NCBI GenBank assembly: GCA_947475225.1
Contig: CANJMQ010000045.1
Coordinates: 1-34,036 of the forward strand
Reading direction: 5' to 3'
Source of the DNA: Bradyrhizobiaceae bacterium
Lineage (GTDB): Bacteria; Pseudomonadota; Alphaproteobacteria; Rhizobiales; Aestuariivirgaceae
DNA length: 34,036 bases
Shown here: one piece after another, positions 1-7,772 of the stretch
Numbering within the stretch: position 1 is the stretch's first letter
How the letters are laid out: each line of letters starts with the position of its first letter
Translations under genes and position numbers: made by a program
Notes under the pieces: model-generated
What the model saw: only the letters and a program-made list of their open reading frames with translations
What the model was told of the DNA's origin: nothing
The model's database searches: none

Positions 1-177
1 GGCGATGGTGGTGTACTGACGGTTGAGATAGGCCTTGGCGCCTTCGCGCACGGCCGCGGAAATCTCCTGCATACGGGCCGAGCCGGCGTCAGCAGCCATC
101 AGGCTGCGCGTCGTCACGATGCCGTACACGATGGAGAGCGCGCCTGCGAGCACGATCAGCCAGAGTGCAGTGGTCAT
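1..177 (-). CDS. hppA: Membrane-bound proton-pumping pyrophosphatase, N-terminal fragment
   Basis: The 59 visible residues begin [20 protein letters not shown], a first membrane helix, and continue with [20 protein letters not shown], the conserved N-terminal signature of H+-translocating inorganic pyrophosphatases. The family couples PPi hydrolysis to proton pumping across the inner membrane. The gene runs off the left edge, so the catalytic loops and the residue that separates K+-dependent from K+-independent types cannot be seen. The ATG at 177 is preceded on the minus strand by AAGGG about 7 nt upstream, a plausible ribosome binding site. It diverges from the gene at 387; 178-386 is the shared upstream region and shows no clear promoter. 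Identification is confident from the signature despite the short fragment. Confidence 0.9.
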   Translation of the reverse strand, partial: MTTALWLIVLAGALSIVYGIVTTRSLMAADAGSARMQEISAAVREGAKAYLNRQYTTIA

Positions 178-386
178 GTTAAACCCTTGTGTTTGTTCGC
201 GTTTCCCCAGAGCCCCGTACGCGGAATCATCCGCGCTTTCCCTGCCCCGGAAGGTGCGAAACGGTATGCCGCATCAGGCGCTTCGAGGCAATAACCAGAA
301 AATCACTCCAGAAAGGCCAGTCCGTGCCATATTCCTGACATTTTTTAGGTTTATATTCCTTAACATGACAAGTGGGGAGGGGTAAC

Positions 387-1451
387 GTGAAGATCTGGCT
401 GCTGGGTGTGCTGTTCGCTGTGAGTCTGGTGGCCTTCGGCACCCTCGCCCTGCCCCGCGGCATTGCCGCCGCCCGGTTCCTGACCGGCCCCCGCGACGAG
501 ACCGCGGCGGCCGCCTATCTCCTCAGCCAGAAGACCGCTGCGGATTATGCCGCTGCCGCCGAGCGCGCTCTCGCCAACAAGGACGAGGACCTCGCCGCCT
601 CCATCGCCCAGCTGGCGGCGGAGCGTGGTGTTGTGCTGCCCACCGATCTCAACGCCCGGATCACGGCTGCCCAGGATGAAGCCGCGTCCCGGATGGGCAG
701 CGATGCCTGGAACGGTTTTCTCTCCGGCGAGGCGCCCAATGAGGCGGCGCTGGCCGGTGCGGTGGCCGCCGACCTCACCGGCATCGGCGACGTCCGCGAC
801 CTCTACACCCAGGCCTCGCGCTACCTCCGTGGCGAGGAGATCGATCCCCTCATCATCGGGCTGGCCACAGTGGGCCTCGGCCTGACCGCAGCCACGGTGG
901 CAACACTCGGCGCCACCGGACCGGAGGAAGCGGGCATCAGTACGCTCAAGGCGGTGAAGCGCGCGGGACGCCTGTCGCCGCTGCTCGCCCGCGAGGTGGG
1001 TGTCGTCGCCGCCAATGCGCTGGATGGAGAAGCGTTGCGGCTGGTGGGAACGTCCGTGGCACGGCTTGACATTGCCGCGGCACGTGCTGCTTCGGGGCGC
1101 GTGCTGAAGGCCGAAGCCGTCACCACGCTGAAAGGACTGGGCAGCGATGTGGCCACGATCGGCGGCAATGCCGGATACCGCACCACGGTGGCCGCACTGG
1201 GTGCTGCGAAATCGACGGAGGAGATGGGCGTCATCGCGCGCCTCTCCACCCGCTTCGGCACCGCGACGCGCGCCGTGATGGTGCTGGGCGGCGGGGCGCT
1301 GACCTTTGCCAGCATGATGACGACCGTCGTGGTGTGGTCGCTGTGGCTGGTGCTGTGGGTCGCCGGGTTTGCCTTCGGCGCGGCGAAGCTGGGGAGACGG
1401 ATTGGACGGTGGATATGGCCGGCGCCGCAGGGGCGGTTGCGGGTTGCTTGA
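387..1451 (+). CDS. Ala-rich membrane protein of unknown function
   Basis: This 354-residue protein is not recognised. It starts with a hydrophobic helix (about residues 4-22, uncleaved anchor or signal peptide) and has an Ala-rich, probably helical periplasmic middle with a hydrophobic patch near 150-180. It ends with a strongly hydrophobic stretch near 305-335 followed by a short basic tail, so it is probably anchored at both ends. An upstream in-frame GTG at 372 exists, but GGGGAGGGG at 374-382 would then lie inside the gene. That purine run sits 4-5 nt before the GTG at 387, so 387 is the better start. It is divergent from hppA, and a link to it is only positional. The uninterrupted frame, good ribosome binding site and codon use like its neighbours make it a real gene. 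Confidence 0.7.
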   Translation: MKIWLLGVLFAVSLVAFGTLALPRGIAAARFLTGPRDETAAAAYLLSQKTAADYAAAAERALANKDEDLAASIAQLAAERGVVLPTDLNARITAAQDEAASRMGSDAWNGFLSGEAPNEAALAGAVAADLTGIGDVRDLYTQASRYLRGEEIDPLIIGLATVGLGLTAATVATLGATGPEEAGISTLKAVKRAGRLSPLLAREVGVVAANALDGEALRLVGTSVARLDIAAARAASGRVLKAEAVTTLKGLGSDVATIGGNAGYRTTVAALGAAKSTEEMGVIARLSTRFGTATRAVMVLGGGALTFASMMTTVVVWSLWLVLWVAGFAFGAAKLGRRIGRWIWPAPQGRLRVA

Positions 1452-1466
1452 TCATCACCCATGAAG

Positions 1467-1496
1467 CCGTCACCCCGGCTTTCGCCGGGATGACGG
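1467..1496. repeat. Short palindromic repeat (REP-like hairpin)
   Basis: Two 13-nt arms (CCGTCACCCCGGC and GCCGGGATGACGG) pair with one mismatch around a TTTC loop. The hairpin lies between the convergent unknown membrane protein gene and MFS gene. This 'GTCATCCCGGCGAAAGCCGGG' style of palindrome is a common dispersed intergenic element in proteobacterial genomes. No T-run follows on either strand, so it is called a repeat, though it may also end transcription. A TG-rich and G-rich stretch (about 1501-1520) follows. Confidence 0.6.
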
Positions 1497-1526
1497 ACAT
1501 TTGTGTGTGTGGGGGGGAGGCGGAAA

Positions 1527-2747
1527 TCAGGGAACGGCGTTCACTTGGGAGGCCTTGCCGAGCGGATGCCGCACAAGCCAGACGATCATCACCAGCGCCA
1601 GCACGACCATCGGGAACACCGCGTAGTTCACGCCCTCCCAGCCGAACCAGGCGAGCAGCTTGCCGGCCATGAGCGAGGTGACGGCGGTTGTTGTGAAGAC
1701 GAGGAAGTCGTTGAGGCCCTGGGCCTTGTTCTTCTCTTCAGGCTGATAGGTCTCGGTGAGCATCGTGGTGCCGCCGATGTAGCCGAAGTTCCATCCCAGC
1801 CCGAGGAGCATGAGGCCGATGGCGAAGTTCGCGAAGTGAATGCCGATGAGGCCCGACACCGCAGCCCCAACGAGCAGCAGCATGCCGATGGCGGAGATCT
1901 TCTCCGCGCCGAAGCGAGTGATGAGCGAACCAGTGAAGAAGCTTGGCACGAACATGGCGAGCGCATGCCACTGGATGACCCAGCTCGAATCCTTCACCGA
2001 GAAGCCGCAACCCAGCATGGCGACAGGGGTGGCCGTCATCACCAGCACCATGATGCCGAAGGCCAGCATGGCCGTCATCGCCGCCACGATGTAGCGCGGC
2101 TGGCGGGCGATGACACCGAGCGGACGGCCCGATGGCGCATCGTGCTTCTGTGTCAGTGGAATATCCACGAAGAGCAGGATGCCGGCACCGACAAGCGCCA
2201 GCACCGCCATGGCCACCCATGTGCCGGCGAAGGTGACGGGGGCGAAGAGGTTCGTCGTCACCATCACCATGAAGGTGCCGACGAGGGCCGCGACGATGCC
2301 GCCGGTCATCACCCAGGAAATGGCCTTGGGGCGGAAGTCGGGGCTTGCCGTGTCCGCCGCCGCGAAGCGGTAATAGGAGGCCGAGGCCTGATAGATGCCT
2401 GTGATGAGACAGCCCAGCAGGAACAGCGGGAAACTGCGCTGGAAGATGGCATAGGCGCCGAGGAAGGCACCCGCCGCGCCTGCGAGCGCGCAGAGCACGA
2501 AGCCGGTGCGGCGACCGACCCGGCGCATCATCAGCGAGATCGGGAAGGTGGTGAGCGCCGTGCCGACGATCGAGAGCGCCATGGGCAGCGTTGCCCAGGC
2601 CACGCTGGTTGCGAGCGTCGAGCCGATGAGACCCGAGGTGATAACGAGGGCGGTGGAGGTTGCGCCGAAGATTGCCTGCGAGGTGGCGAGGATCATCGCA
2701 TTGCGGCGGGCTTTCGCGTCGTCGAATGCGAGGGCTTCCACCGTCAC
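1527..2747 (-). CDS. MFS transporter
   Basis: This is a 406-residue polytopic inner-membrane protein with about twelve hydrophobic helices in two halves and a cytoplasmic loop near residues 205-220. The basic motif LMMRRVGRRTG after the second helix corresponds to the MFS loop 2-3 signature, which supports a proton-linked major facilitator. The substrate cannot be read from sequence. The GTG start (2747-2745) overlaps the nusB TGA stop (2746-2744) in a GTGA arrangement, so it is probably translated by coupling as the last gene of the riboflavin/nusB operon. Related alphaproteobacteria often carry thiL after nusB. Here the MFS gene follows directly and no thiL is visible. Confidence 0.85.
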   Translation of the reverse strand: MTVEALAFDDAKARRNAMILATSQAIFGATSTALVITSGLIGSTLATSVAWATLPMALSIVGTALTTFPISLMMRRVGRRTGFVLCALAGAAGAFLGAYAIFQRSFPLFLLGCLITGIYQASASYYRFAAADTASPDFRPKAISWVMTGGIVAALVGTFMVMVTTNLFAPVTFAGTWVAMAVLALVGAGILLFVDIPLTQKHDAPSGRPLGVIARQPRYIVAAMTAMLAFGIMVLVMTATPVAMLGCGFSVKDSSWVIQWHALAMFVPSFFTGSLITRFGAEKISAIGMLLLVGAAVSGLIGIHFANFAIGLMLLGLGWNFGYIGGTTMLTETYQPEEKNKAQGLNDFLVFTTTAVTSLMAGKLLAWFGWEGVNYAVFPMVVLALVMIVWLVRHPLGKASQVNAVP

Positions 2748-3223
2748 TCGCTGAATTCCTTGGGCCTTGCCTGGCGGGCCAGATGGTTGAGCACGCCGTT
2801 GACGAAGCGCGGCTCCTCGGGCCCGAAGAAGGCATCGGCCACGTCGACATATTCGCTGATCGCCACCTTGGCCGGCACGCGGTCCATAAACATCAGCTCA
2901 TAGGCGCCGGCGCGCAGGATGGCGCGCACGGTGGAGTCGAGCCGATGCAGCGGCCAGGCCTTGTCGAGGATCTTGTCGACAGCGGGGTCGATCGCCTTCT
3001 GCTCGCGCACCACGCCATCGACGACGTCCTTCAGGTGGCGGTAGTCAGCCTCGCCGCACTGGCCGTCCTCGAAGTTTTCGCCAGACGCACGCGACGAGAA
3101 CTGCGCCAGCGTCTCGCCAACGTCACTGCCCGAGAGGTCCATCTGGTAGAGCGCCTGCACGGCGCCTAGCCTGGCGGCGGAGCGGCGCTCGCGCGGGTAC
3201 TTGTTGTTGTCGTTCGCGCTCAC
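2744..3223 (-). CDS. nusB: Transcription antitermination factor NusB
   Basis: This is a 159-residue all-helical NusB-domain protein. NusB pairs with NusE (S10) on boxA RNA and promotes antitermination of rRNA transcription. Family hallmarks seen are the N-terminal RSAARLGAVQALYQMDLSG, which binds boxA RNA in the family, then LDSTVRAILRAGAYEL and the C-terminal AISEYVDVADAFFGPEEPRF and FVNGVLNHLAR. The frame stays open upstream to 3394, but that extension is antisense-like Arg/Gly-rich sequence inside ribH. The GTG at 3223 overlaps the ribH stop (GTGA) and gives the usual family length. It lies in the conserved rib-nusB arrangement and is probably co-transcribed with ribE and ribH. Confidence 0.95.
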   Translation of the reverse strand: MSANDNNKYPRERRSAARLGAVQALYQMDLSGSDVGETLAQFSSRASGENFEDGQCGEADYRHLKDVVDGVVREQKAIDPAVDKILDKAWPLHRLDSTVRAILRAGAYELMFMDRVPAKVAISEYVDVADAFFGPEEPRFVNGVLNHLARQARPKEFSE

Positions 3224-3714
3224 GAGCTTGCCTTCGTGTCGAGGCCTGCAGCCTTGCGGCCCATGTGGCGGGAGAAGCGGATCATAGCCAGCGCGGCATC
3301 CGCGGCACCGCCGCCCTTGTCCATGTCGTCCACCTTGGCGCGGGCCCAGGCCTGGGCCTCGTTCTCGCAGGTGAGGATGCCGTTGCCGATGCACAGGCCT
3401 TCGAGCGTCAGGTCCATGATGCCGCGGGCACTTTCTTCCGAGACGATGTCATAATGCGTGGTCTCGCCGCGCAGCACGCAGCCCAGCGCCACGTAGCCGT
3501 GGTAGAGGCCCGTTTCATGCGCCAGCGCGATGGCGCCGGGAATTTCAAGTGCACCGGGAACGGCCATGCGCTCCCACGTGGCGCCTGCCCTCTCGACGGC
3601 GGCGATGGCGCCGCGGCACATCTCGTCGCAGAGCTCGCCATAGAAGCGCGCTTCGAGGATGAGGAGATGAGCGCGAACCTGTTCGACTGGTGCGGTGGAC
3701 TTTTCAATCTTCAT
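3220..3714 (-). CDS. ribH: 6,7-dimethyl-8-ribityllumazine synthase
   Basis: Lumazine synthase (164 residues) condenses 5-amino-6-ribitylaminouracil with 3,4-dihydroxybutanone 4-phosphate, the penultimate step of riboflavin synthesis, in the cytoplasm. Family marks include the N-terminal ILEARFYGELCDEM, VPGALEIPGAIALA for substrate binding, and the central GYVALGCVLRGETTHYDIVS containing the RGET-THYD catalytic and phosphate-binding region. ENEAQAWARA lies near the C-terminus. The length is normal. The ATG start overlaps the ribE TGA by 4 nt (ATGA) and the stop overlaps the nusB start, so ribE-ribH-nusB are tightly coupled. Confidence 0.97.
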   Translation of the reverse strand: MKIEKSTAPVEQVRAHLLILEARFYGELCDEMCRGAIAAVERAGATWERMAVPGALEIPGAIALAHETGLYHGYVALGCVLRGETTHYDIVSEESARGIMDLTLEGLCIGNGILTCENEAQAWARAKVDDMDKGGGAADAALAMIRFSRHMGRKAAGLDTKASS

Positions 3715-4304
3715 GTCGGTTTGTACTCGGTGAGGCGGGCGACATAGCGCGCCAGCATGTCGATTTCAATGTTGACCCGCTGGCCCACCACCATGGTGCC
3801 CCAGGTGGTGACGGCCTGGGTATGCGGGATGATGTTGACGCCGAAGACATTGCCTTCGACCTCGTTGACGGTGAGGGAGGTGCCATCAATGGCCACCGAG
3901 CCCTTGGGTGCAATGAAGCGTGCGAGCTCATGGGGCACGCGGAAGCGGAAACGCATCGAACCACCCTCCGGCGTGATCGAGACGATCTCGCCCAGGCCAT
4001 CGACGTGGCCCGAGACGATGTGGCCGCCCAGCTCATCGCCGATCTTGAGGGCGCGCTCGAGGTTGATGCGGGTGCCAGTGTCCCAGTCGCCCAGCGTGGT
4101 CTTGGACAAGGTTTCGGCCGAGGCCTGGATAGCGAACCAGTCAGGCCCCTTCTCGATCACCGTCAGGCAACAGCCGTTGCAGGCGATGGAGGCGCCCAGG
4201 TCGACGGTGCCGAGATCATAGCCGGTCGCGATCTCGAAGCGGGTGTCACCCGCTTCTCTGACGGCGCGCACGGTGCCGATGTCGGTGATGATGCCGGTGA
4301 ACAT
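3711..4304 (-). CDS. ribE: Riboflavin synthase alpha chain
   Basis: This 197-residue enzyme carries out the last step of riboflavin synthesis, dismutation of two lumazine molecules. It starts with the family signature MFTGIITDIGTV and shows the duplicated lumazine-binding barrel: repeat 1 with ASIACNGCCLTV (about residues 38-49), repeat 2 with GSVAIDGTSLTVNEV. SGHVDGLGEI follows the first barrel. Length is typical. No RFN (FMN) riboswitch could be recognised in the 191 nt upstream; that gap is filled by a palindromic repeat that separates ribE from ribD. Such enzymes are called RibE or RibC depending on the organism. Confidence 0.97.
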   Translation of the reverse strand: MFTGIITDIGTVRAVREAGDTRFEIATGYDLGTVDLGASIACNGCCLTVIEKGPDWFAIQASAETLSKTTLGDWDTGTRINLERALKIGDELGGHIVSGHVDGLGEIVSITPEGGSMRFRFRVPHELARFIAPKGSVAIDGTSLTVNEVEGNVFGVNIIPHTQAVTTWGTMVVGQRVNIEIDMLARYVARLTEYKPT

Positions 4305-4351
4305 ATCGTTCTTCTGTTCTTCCTTCCGCCGCAGGGCGGCTGCCGTTCAGT

Positions 4352-4493
4352 CCCTTTTCCCGTTGCAAAGCAATGGGAGAAGGTGCCCGACAGGGCGGAT
4401 GAGGGCAGCTTCAACCGGCGGGACTCGCGGAAAGAGGCCCTCATCCGGCCTTCGGCCACCTTCTCCCATCGGCTGCGCCAACGGGAGAAGGGG
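4352..4493. repeat. RIME-like composite palindromic repeat, copy 1
   Basis: Three nested palindromes fill the ribD-ribE gap. The outer hairpins are about 4353-4383 (TTTTCCCGTTG/CAATGGGAGAA) and 4459-4492 (CCTTCTCCCATCGG/CCAACGGGAGAAGG). Between and overlapping them is a large inverted repeat of about 31 nt, 4375-4406 versus 4437-4467 (GGGAGAAGGTG...GATGAGGGC and its complement). The words CCCTCATCCGGCC and CACCTTCTCCC match the style of the intergenic mosaic elements (RIME) known from rhizobia. A related copy lies at 6043-6129. As RNA it could fold into a large structure between two genes of one pathway. Confidence 0.75.
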
Positions 4494-4495
4494 AA

Positions 4496-5494
4496 TTAGT
4501 GACGCGCTTCATAGACGGTCAGGAGGTCGGTCCCAAGCTTTTCCTGCTCCAGCAGGATGAATGGCTGCAATGCCTGATCAAGTGGCAGGCCGGCAAGGCC
4601 ATCCACTCCGTCCGGACCCAGCGTCACGGAGGAACGGATCAGGTGGAATTCATCCACCAGACCGGCCTCGAGGAAGCTGCGCGCCACCCGGGCGCCGCCC
4701 TCCACCATGAGGCGGTTGATGCCGCGCAGCCCCAGGTCAGCCAGAACCTGCTGGACGCTGCCGCGCAGCACCTCGGCGCCGCGCCTGGCGAGGTGGGAGG
4801 CAGGCGGCAGGTTGCCGTGGCGGCTCATGACGAAGGGCTGGGGGGAGCGGTTGCGCAAACCCGGCAATCGGCAGGTGAGTTCCGGGTCATCGGCCCGCAC
4901 CGTGCCCAGCCCCACGAGGATGGCGTTGCACTGGGCGCGCCGCATGTGGACATAGGACTTGGCTTCCGCCCCGGATATGGCGGTGCGCTTGCCGGGTGCG
5001 GCGGCGATCATGTTGTCGGCCGAAAAGGCCATCTTCAGAATCACTTGCGGGCGGTTCTTCCGAATTCGAGTCAGGAAGCCGGCCATGTCGCGGCGGGCCT
5101 CCTCGGCACCAAGGCCCGACTGGAAGACGACCCCTGCCCGCTCAAGAATGGCGTGGCCGCCGCCCGAGACGCGGGGGTCCGGATCCTCGGTGGCGGTGAC
5201 GACGCGGGCAATGCCGGCGTTGACCAGCGCCTCGGCGCAGGGGCCGGTGCGGCCATGGTGGGCGCAGGGTTCAAGGGTGACATAGGCGGTGGCACCGCGG
5301 GCAGCCTCGCCTGCCATTTTCAGGGCCTCGGTTTCGGCATGGGGGCGGCCACCGGGTTGAGTCCAGCCCACGCCGACGAGGCGGCTGTCTCTGACGATCA
5401 CGCAGCCGACGTTCGGATTTTCAGCCGTGGTGCCCAGCGCCCGGCGGCCGAGCCGCAGCGCGTAATCCATCCAGCGAATGTCGTCAGTTGTCAC
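4496..5494 (-). CDS. ribD: Bifunctional diaminohydroxyphosphoribosylaminopyrimidine deaminase / reductase
   Basis: This 332-residue protein performs two consecutive early steps of riboflavin synthesis. The N-terminal deaminase domain (about 5-145) has the zinc site HAE (H52, E54) and PCxxxGxTxPC (C77, C86 in [13 protein letters not shown]). The C-terminal NADPH-dependent reductase domain (about 148-330) has [23 protein letters not shown] and [19 protein letters not shown]. It is somewhat shorter than the usual 350-380 residues, but both domains look intact. The GTG start at 5494 lies inside nrdR, overlapping its end by 11 nt, as is usual for this pair. A RIME-like repeat follows the stop. Confidence 0.95.
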   Translation of the reverse strand: MTTDDIRWMDYALRLGRRALGTTAENPNVGCVIVRDSRLVGVGWTQPGGRPHAETEALKMAGEAARGATAYVTLEPCAHHGRTGPCAEALVNAGIARVVTATEDPDPRVSGGGHAILERAGVVFQSGLGAEEARRDMAGFLTRIRKNRPQVILKMAFSADNMIAAAPGKRTAISGAEAKSYVHMRRAQCNAILVGLGTVRADDPELTCRLPGLRNRSPQPFVMSRHGNLPPASHLARRGAEVLRGSVQQVLADLGLRGINRLMVEGGARVARSFLEAGLVDEFHLIRSSVTLGPDGVDGLAGLPLDQALQPFILLEQEKLGTDLLTVYEARH

Positions 5495-5963
5495 CGGACT
5501 CGCCGTTGTCGTCCTCGCCCGAGAGCTCGCCCAGAAGCTCCTCGAAGTCCTTGGCCTCGCGGAAGTTCTTGTAAACGGAGGCGAAGCGGACGTAGGCCAC
5601 GTCGTCGAGCATCTTGAGGGCCTCCATGACGAGCTTGCCGACCGTCTCGGACTTGATCTCGCTCTCGCCGAGGCTTTCCAGCCGCCGGACGATGCCCGAA
5701 ACCATGCGCTCCACCCGCTCCGGGTCCACCGGGCGCTTCCTGAGCGCCACCTGTATCGAGCGCATCAGCTTGTCGCGGTCGAAGGGCACGCGGCGGCCCG
5801 ACTTCTTCAGCACCATCAGCTCGCGCAGCTGCACCCGCTCGAAGGTGGTGAAGCGGCCCGAGCAATCCGGGCAGTAGCGGCGCCGGCGGATGGCCGTGCC
5901 GTCCTCGGTGGGACGGCTGTCCTTCACCTGGGTTTCTTCATTGGAGCAGAATGGGCAGCGCAA
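5484..5963 (-). CDS. nrdR: Transcriptional repressor NrdR
   Basis: NrdR (159 residues) represses ribonucleotide reductase genes in response to nucleotides. The N-terminal zinc ribbon has C3/C6 (MRCPFC) and C31/C34 (CPDC). It is followed by the ATP-cone domain from about residue 48 ([20 protein letters not shown]) and the conserved [10 protein letters not shown] near 125-134. The family's invariant MRCPFC start is encoded here by TTG (5963-5961); the first upstream in-frame alternative is only CTG, and no clear Shine-Dalgarno sequence precedes it. The acidic C-terminus overlaps ribD by 11 nt. The gene order glyA-nrdR-ribD is typical of alphaproteobacteria. Confidence 0.95.
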   Translation of the reverse strand: MRCPFCSNEETQVKDSRPTEDGTAIRRRRYCPDCSGRFTTFERVQLRELMVLKKSGRRVPFDRDKLMRSIQVALRKRPVDPERVERMVSGIVRRLESLGESEIKSETVGKLVMEALKMLDDVAYVRFASVYKNFREAKDFEELLGELSGEDDNGESGDN

Positions 5964-6042
5964 GGATTGGTGACTCAGATGGTTGGGTTACACCATGTGT
6001 GGGGGAGAGGCAGGGGTGGGTCAAGGGGGTTCCGGGCTCGCA

Positions 6043-6129
6043 GAAAGAGGCCGTCATCCGCCCTGTCGGGCACCTTCTCCCATGCTTCGGACGGGAGAAG
6101 CGACTGGTGGCGACAGGCCGGATGAGGGC
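6043..6129. repeat. RIME-like palindromic repeat, copy 2
   Basis: This copy shares GAAAGAGGCC, TCATCCG, CACCTTCTCCCAT and ACGGGAGAAG in the same order as the right half of the copy at 4352-4493. It folds as an inner hairpin (CTTCTCCC...GGGAGAAG) inside longer arms (TCATCCGCCCTGTCGGGCACC against GGTGGCGACAGGCCGGATGA). It sits in the 234-nt glyA-nrdR gap. The rest of that gap (5964-6042) is G-rich (GTGTGGGGGAGAGG) and shows no clear promoter for nrdR. Confidence 0.7.
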
Positions 6130-6140
6130 TGCGTTACCAC

Positions 6141-6168
6141 AACGAAAACGGCCGGGACGAGCCCGGCC
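6141..6168 (-). terminator. Rho-independent terminator of glyA
   Basis: Read on the minus strand, a perfect 7-bp stem GGCCGGG/CCCGGCC with a 5-nt loop is followed by GTTTTCGTT. It lies 30 nt past the glyA stop, a standard intrinsic terminator geometry. It implies that nrdR-ribD usually has its own promoter. Confidence 0.8.
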
Positions 6169-6197
6169 ATGACGTGCGTTGGTGGTGAACGTCCCGA

Positions 6198-7580
6198 TCA
6201 GTAGATCGGGAACTTCGCCGTCAGCTTCTTGACCTTGGCGGCCACGGCCTTCTCGACCTTGCCGTTCTTGTCTTCGCCATTCTTCGCAAGGCCATCGAGG
6301 ACCTCGTTGATCAGCGCGCCAACTTCCTTGAACTCCGCGGCGCCGAAGCCGCGCGTCGTACCGGCGGGGGTGCCGAGGCGGATGCCGGAGGTGATGGTGA
6401 AGGGTGCCGGATCGAACGGAATGCCATTCTTGTTGCAGGTGATGTAGGCGCGGCCCAGCGACTGCTCGGCGGCCTTGCCGGTGACGCCCTTCTTGCGGAG
6501 ATCGACCAGCATCAGGTGGGTGTCGGTGCCGCCGGAGACGAGATCAGAACCCCCGTCCATCATCGCCTTGGCGAGGACCTTGGCGTTGTCGGCGACCGAC
6601 TTCGCATATTTCTTGAAGGCTGGCTTCAGCGCCTCGCCGAAGGCAACCGCCTTCGCTGCGATGACGTGCTCAAGCGGGCCGCCCTGCAGGCCGGGGAAGA
6701 CGGCCGAGTTGAACTTCTTGCCGAGGTCCTCGTCATTGCTGAGGATCAGGCCGCCGCGAGGGCCGCGCAGAGTCTTGTGCGTCGTGGTGGTGACGACGTG
6801 GGCGTATTCGAGCGGGTTCGGGTGCACGCCACCGGCAACGAGGCCTGCGAAGTGGGCCATGTCGACCATCAGCCTGGCGCCCACCGAATCGGCGATCTGG
6901 CGGAAGCGCTTGAAGTCGATGATGCGCGGATAGGCGGAGCCACCGGCGATGATGAGCTTCGGCTTCACGGCCAGCGCCTGCTCGGCGAGCTTGTCATAAT
7001 CGATGAGGTGGTCATCCTCGCGCACCTTGTAGGGCGCGACCTTGAACCATTTGCCCGACTGGTTGACGGGCGAGCCGTGGGTAAGGTGACCACCACAGGC
7101 GAGGTCGAGGCCCATGTAGGTGTCACCCGGTTGCAGCAGCGCGAAGAACACCGCCTGGTTCGCAGTGGCGCCGGAATGGGGCTGGACGTTGGCATAGGCA
7201 CAGCTGAACAGCGCCTTGGCGCGGTCGATGGCCAACTGCTCGGAGACGTCGACATACTGGCAGCCGCCATAGTAGCGGCGGCCCGGATAGCCCTCCGCGT
7301 ACTTGTTGGTCATGACCGAGCCCTGCGCCTCGAGCACCGCCGTGGAGACGATGTTCTCCGAGGCAATCAGCTCGATCTCATGCTGCTGGCGGCCAAGCTC
7401 CTGGGCGATGGCCTTGGCGATCTTCGGGTCCGACTTGGCAAGAGCGTCCTTGAAGAAGCCCGGGAACAGCGGCTTGCGGGCGGGGCTTGCGGCCTTCTTC
7501 TTGGCAGCAGCCTTTTTCGCGGGCTTCGCCTTGGCCTTTACGGGCTTCTTCGCGGCCTTCTTCACGGACTTCTTCGCCAT
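6198..7580 (-). CDS. glyA: Serine hydroxymethyltransferase with Lys-rich N-terminal extension
   Basis: This PLP enzyme interconverts serine and glycine with transfer of a one-carbon unit to tetrahydrofolate. Conserved blocks are [11 protein letters not shown] (69-79), [13 protein letters not shown] (94-106), [13 protein letters not shown] (133-145) and the PLP lysine in [14 protein letters not shown] (K269). The protein is 460 residues against about 420-435 for the family. The surplus is mainly the first 36 residues, with 15 Lys plus Ala, Pro and Val (starting [20 protein letters not shown]), resembling histone H1 or AlgP tails. The ATG at 7580 is preceded by GGAGAAGAGAG, an excellent ribosome binding site, so the tail is genuinely translated. 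Another in-frame ATG at 7598 lacks such support. A terminator follows at 6141-6168. Confidence 0.96.
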   Translation of the reverse strand: MAKKSVKKAAKKPVKAKAKPAKKAAAKKKAASPARKPLFPGFFKDALAKSDPKIAKAIAQELGRQQHEIELIASENIVSTAVLEAQGSVMTNKYAEGYPGRRYYGGCQYVDVSEQLAIDRAKALFSCAYANVQPHSGATANQAVFFALLQPGDTYMGLDLACGGHLTHGSPVNQSGKWFKVAPYKVREDDHLIDYDKLAEQALAVKPKLIIAGGSAYPRIIDFKRFRQIADSVGARLMVDMAHFAGLVAGGVHPNPLEYAHVVTTTTHKTLRGPRGGLILSNDEDLGKKFNSAVFPGLQGGPLEHVIAAKAVAFGEALKPAFKKYAKSVADNAKVLAKAMMDGGSDLVSGGTDTHLMLVDLRKKGVTGKAAEQSLGRAYITCNKNGIPFDPAPFTITSGIRLGTPAGTTRGFGAAEFKEVGALINEVLDGLAKNGEDKNGKVEKAVAAKVKKLTAKFPIY

Positions 7581-7721
7581 GTCTCTCTTCTCCAGCATCC
7601 TCGCTATACGTGGAAGCGCAATTGGCAGATTGCACCGGAGAGGTCCAGATACATCTTTGGCTAGCGGGCGGCACGCGCCCGATGCGGCAGGATGGATGAC
7701 ATCTGCGCCGCACACATGGAG

Positions 7722-7746
7722 ACGGGCGGGAGATGCTCCCGCCCGT
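7722..7746 (-). terminator. Terminator-like hairpin after the L,D-transpeptidase gene
   Basis: Perfect 10-bp arms ACGGGCGGGA/TCCCGCCCGT with a 5-nt loop lie 26 nt past the L,D-transpeptidase stop at 7773. No T-run follows on the minus strand, so termination may be partial or factor-assisted. The rest of 7581-7721 is the glyA upstream region, where no clear promoter was recognised. Confidence 0.55.
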
Positions 7747-7772
7747 GATGGGTTCCGTTCGTGGCCTCTCGC

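Noticed and set aside
1503-2903. Open frame of 466 codons on the plus strand
   Set aside because: It is antisense to the MFS gene and nusB, with His/Arg/Glu-rich composition typical of the complement of GC-rich membrane-protein genes and no recognisable domain.
4305-4495. Possible FMN riboswitch before ribE
   Set aside because: The gap is explained by RIME-like palindromes, and I could not find the conserved RFN helices. A covariance-model search with the FMN riboswitch family would settle it.
7581-7715. Longer GlyA N-terminus from an upstream start
   Set aside because: The added residues have no similarity, and the strong GGAGAAGAGAG lies right before the ATG at 7580.
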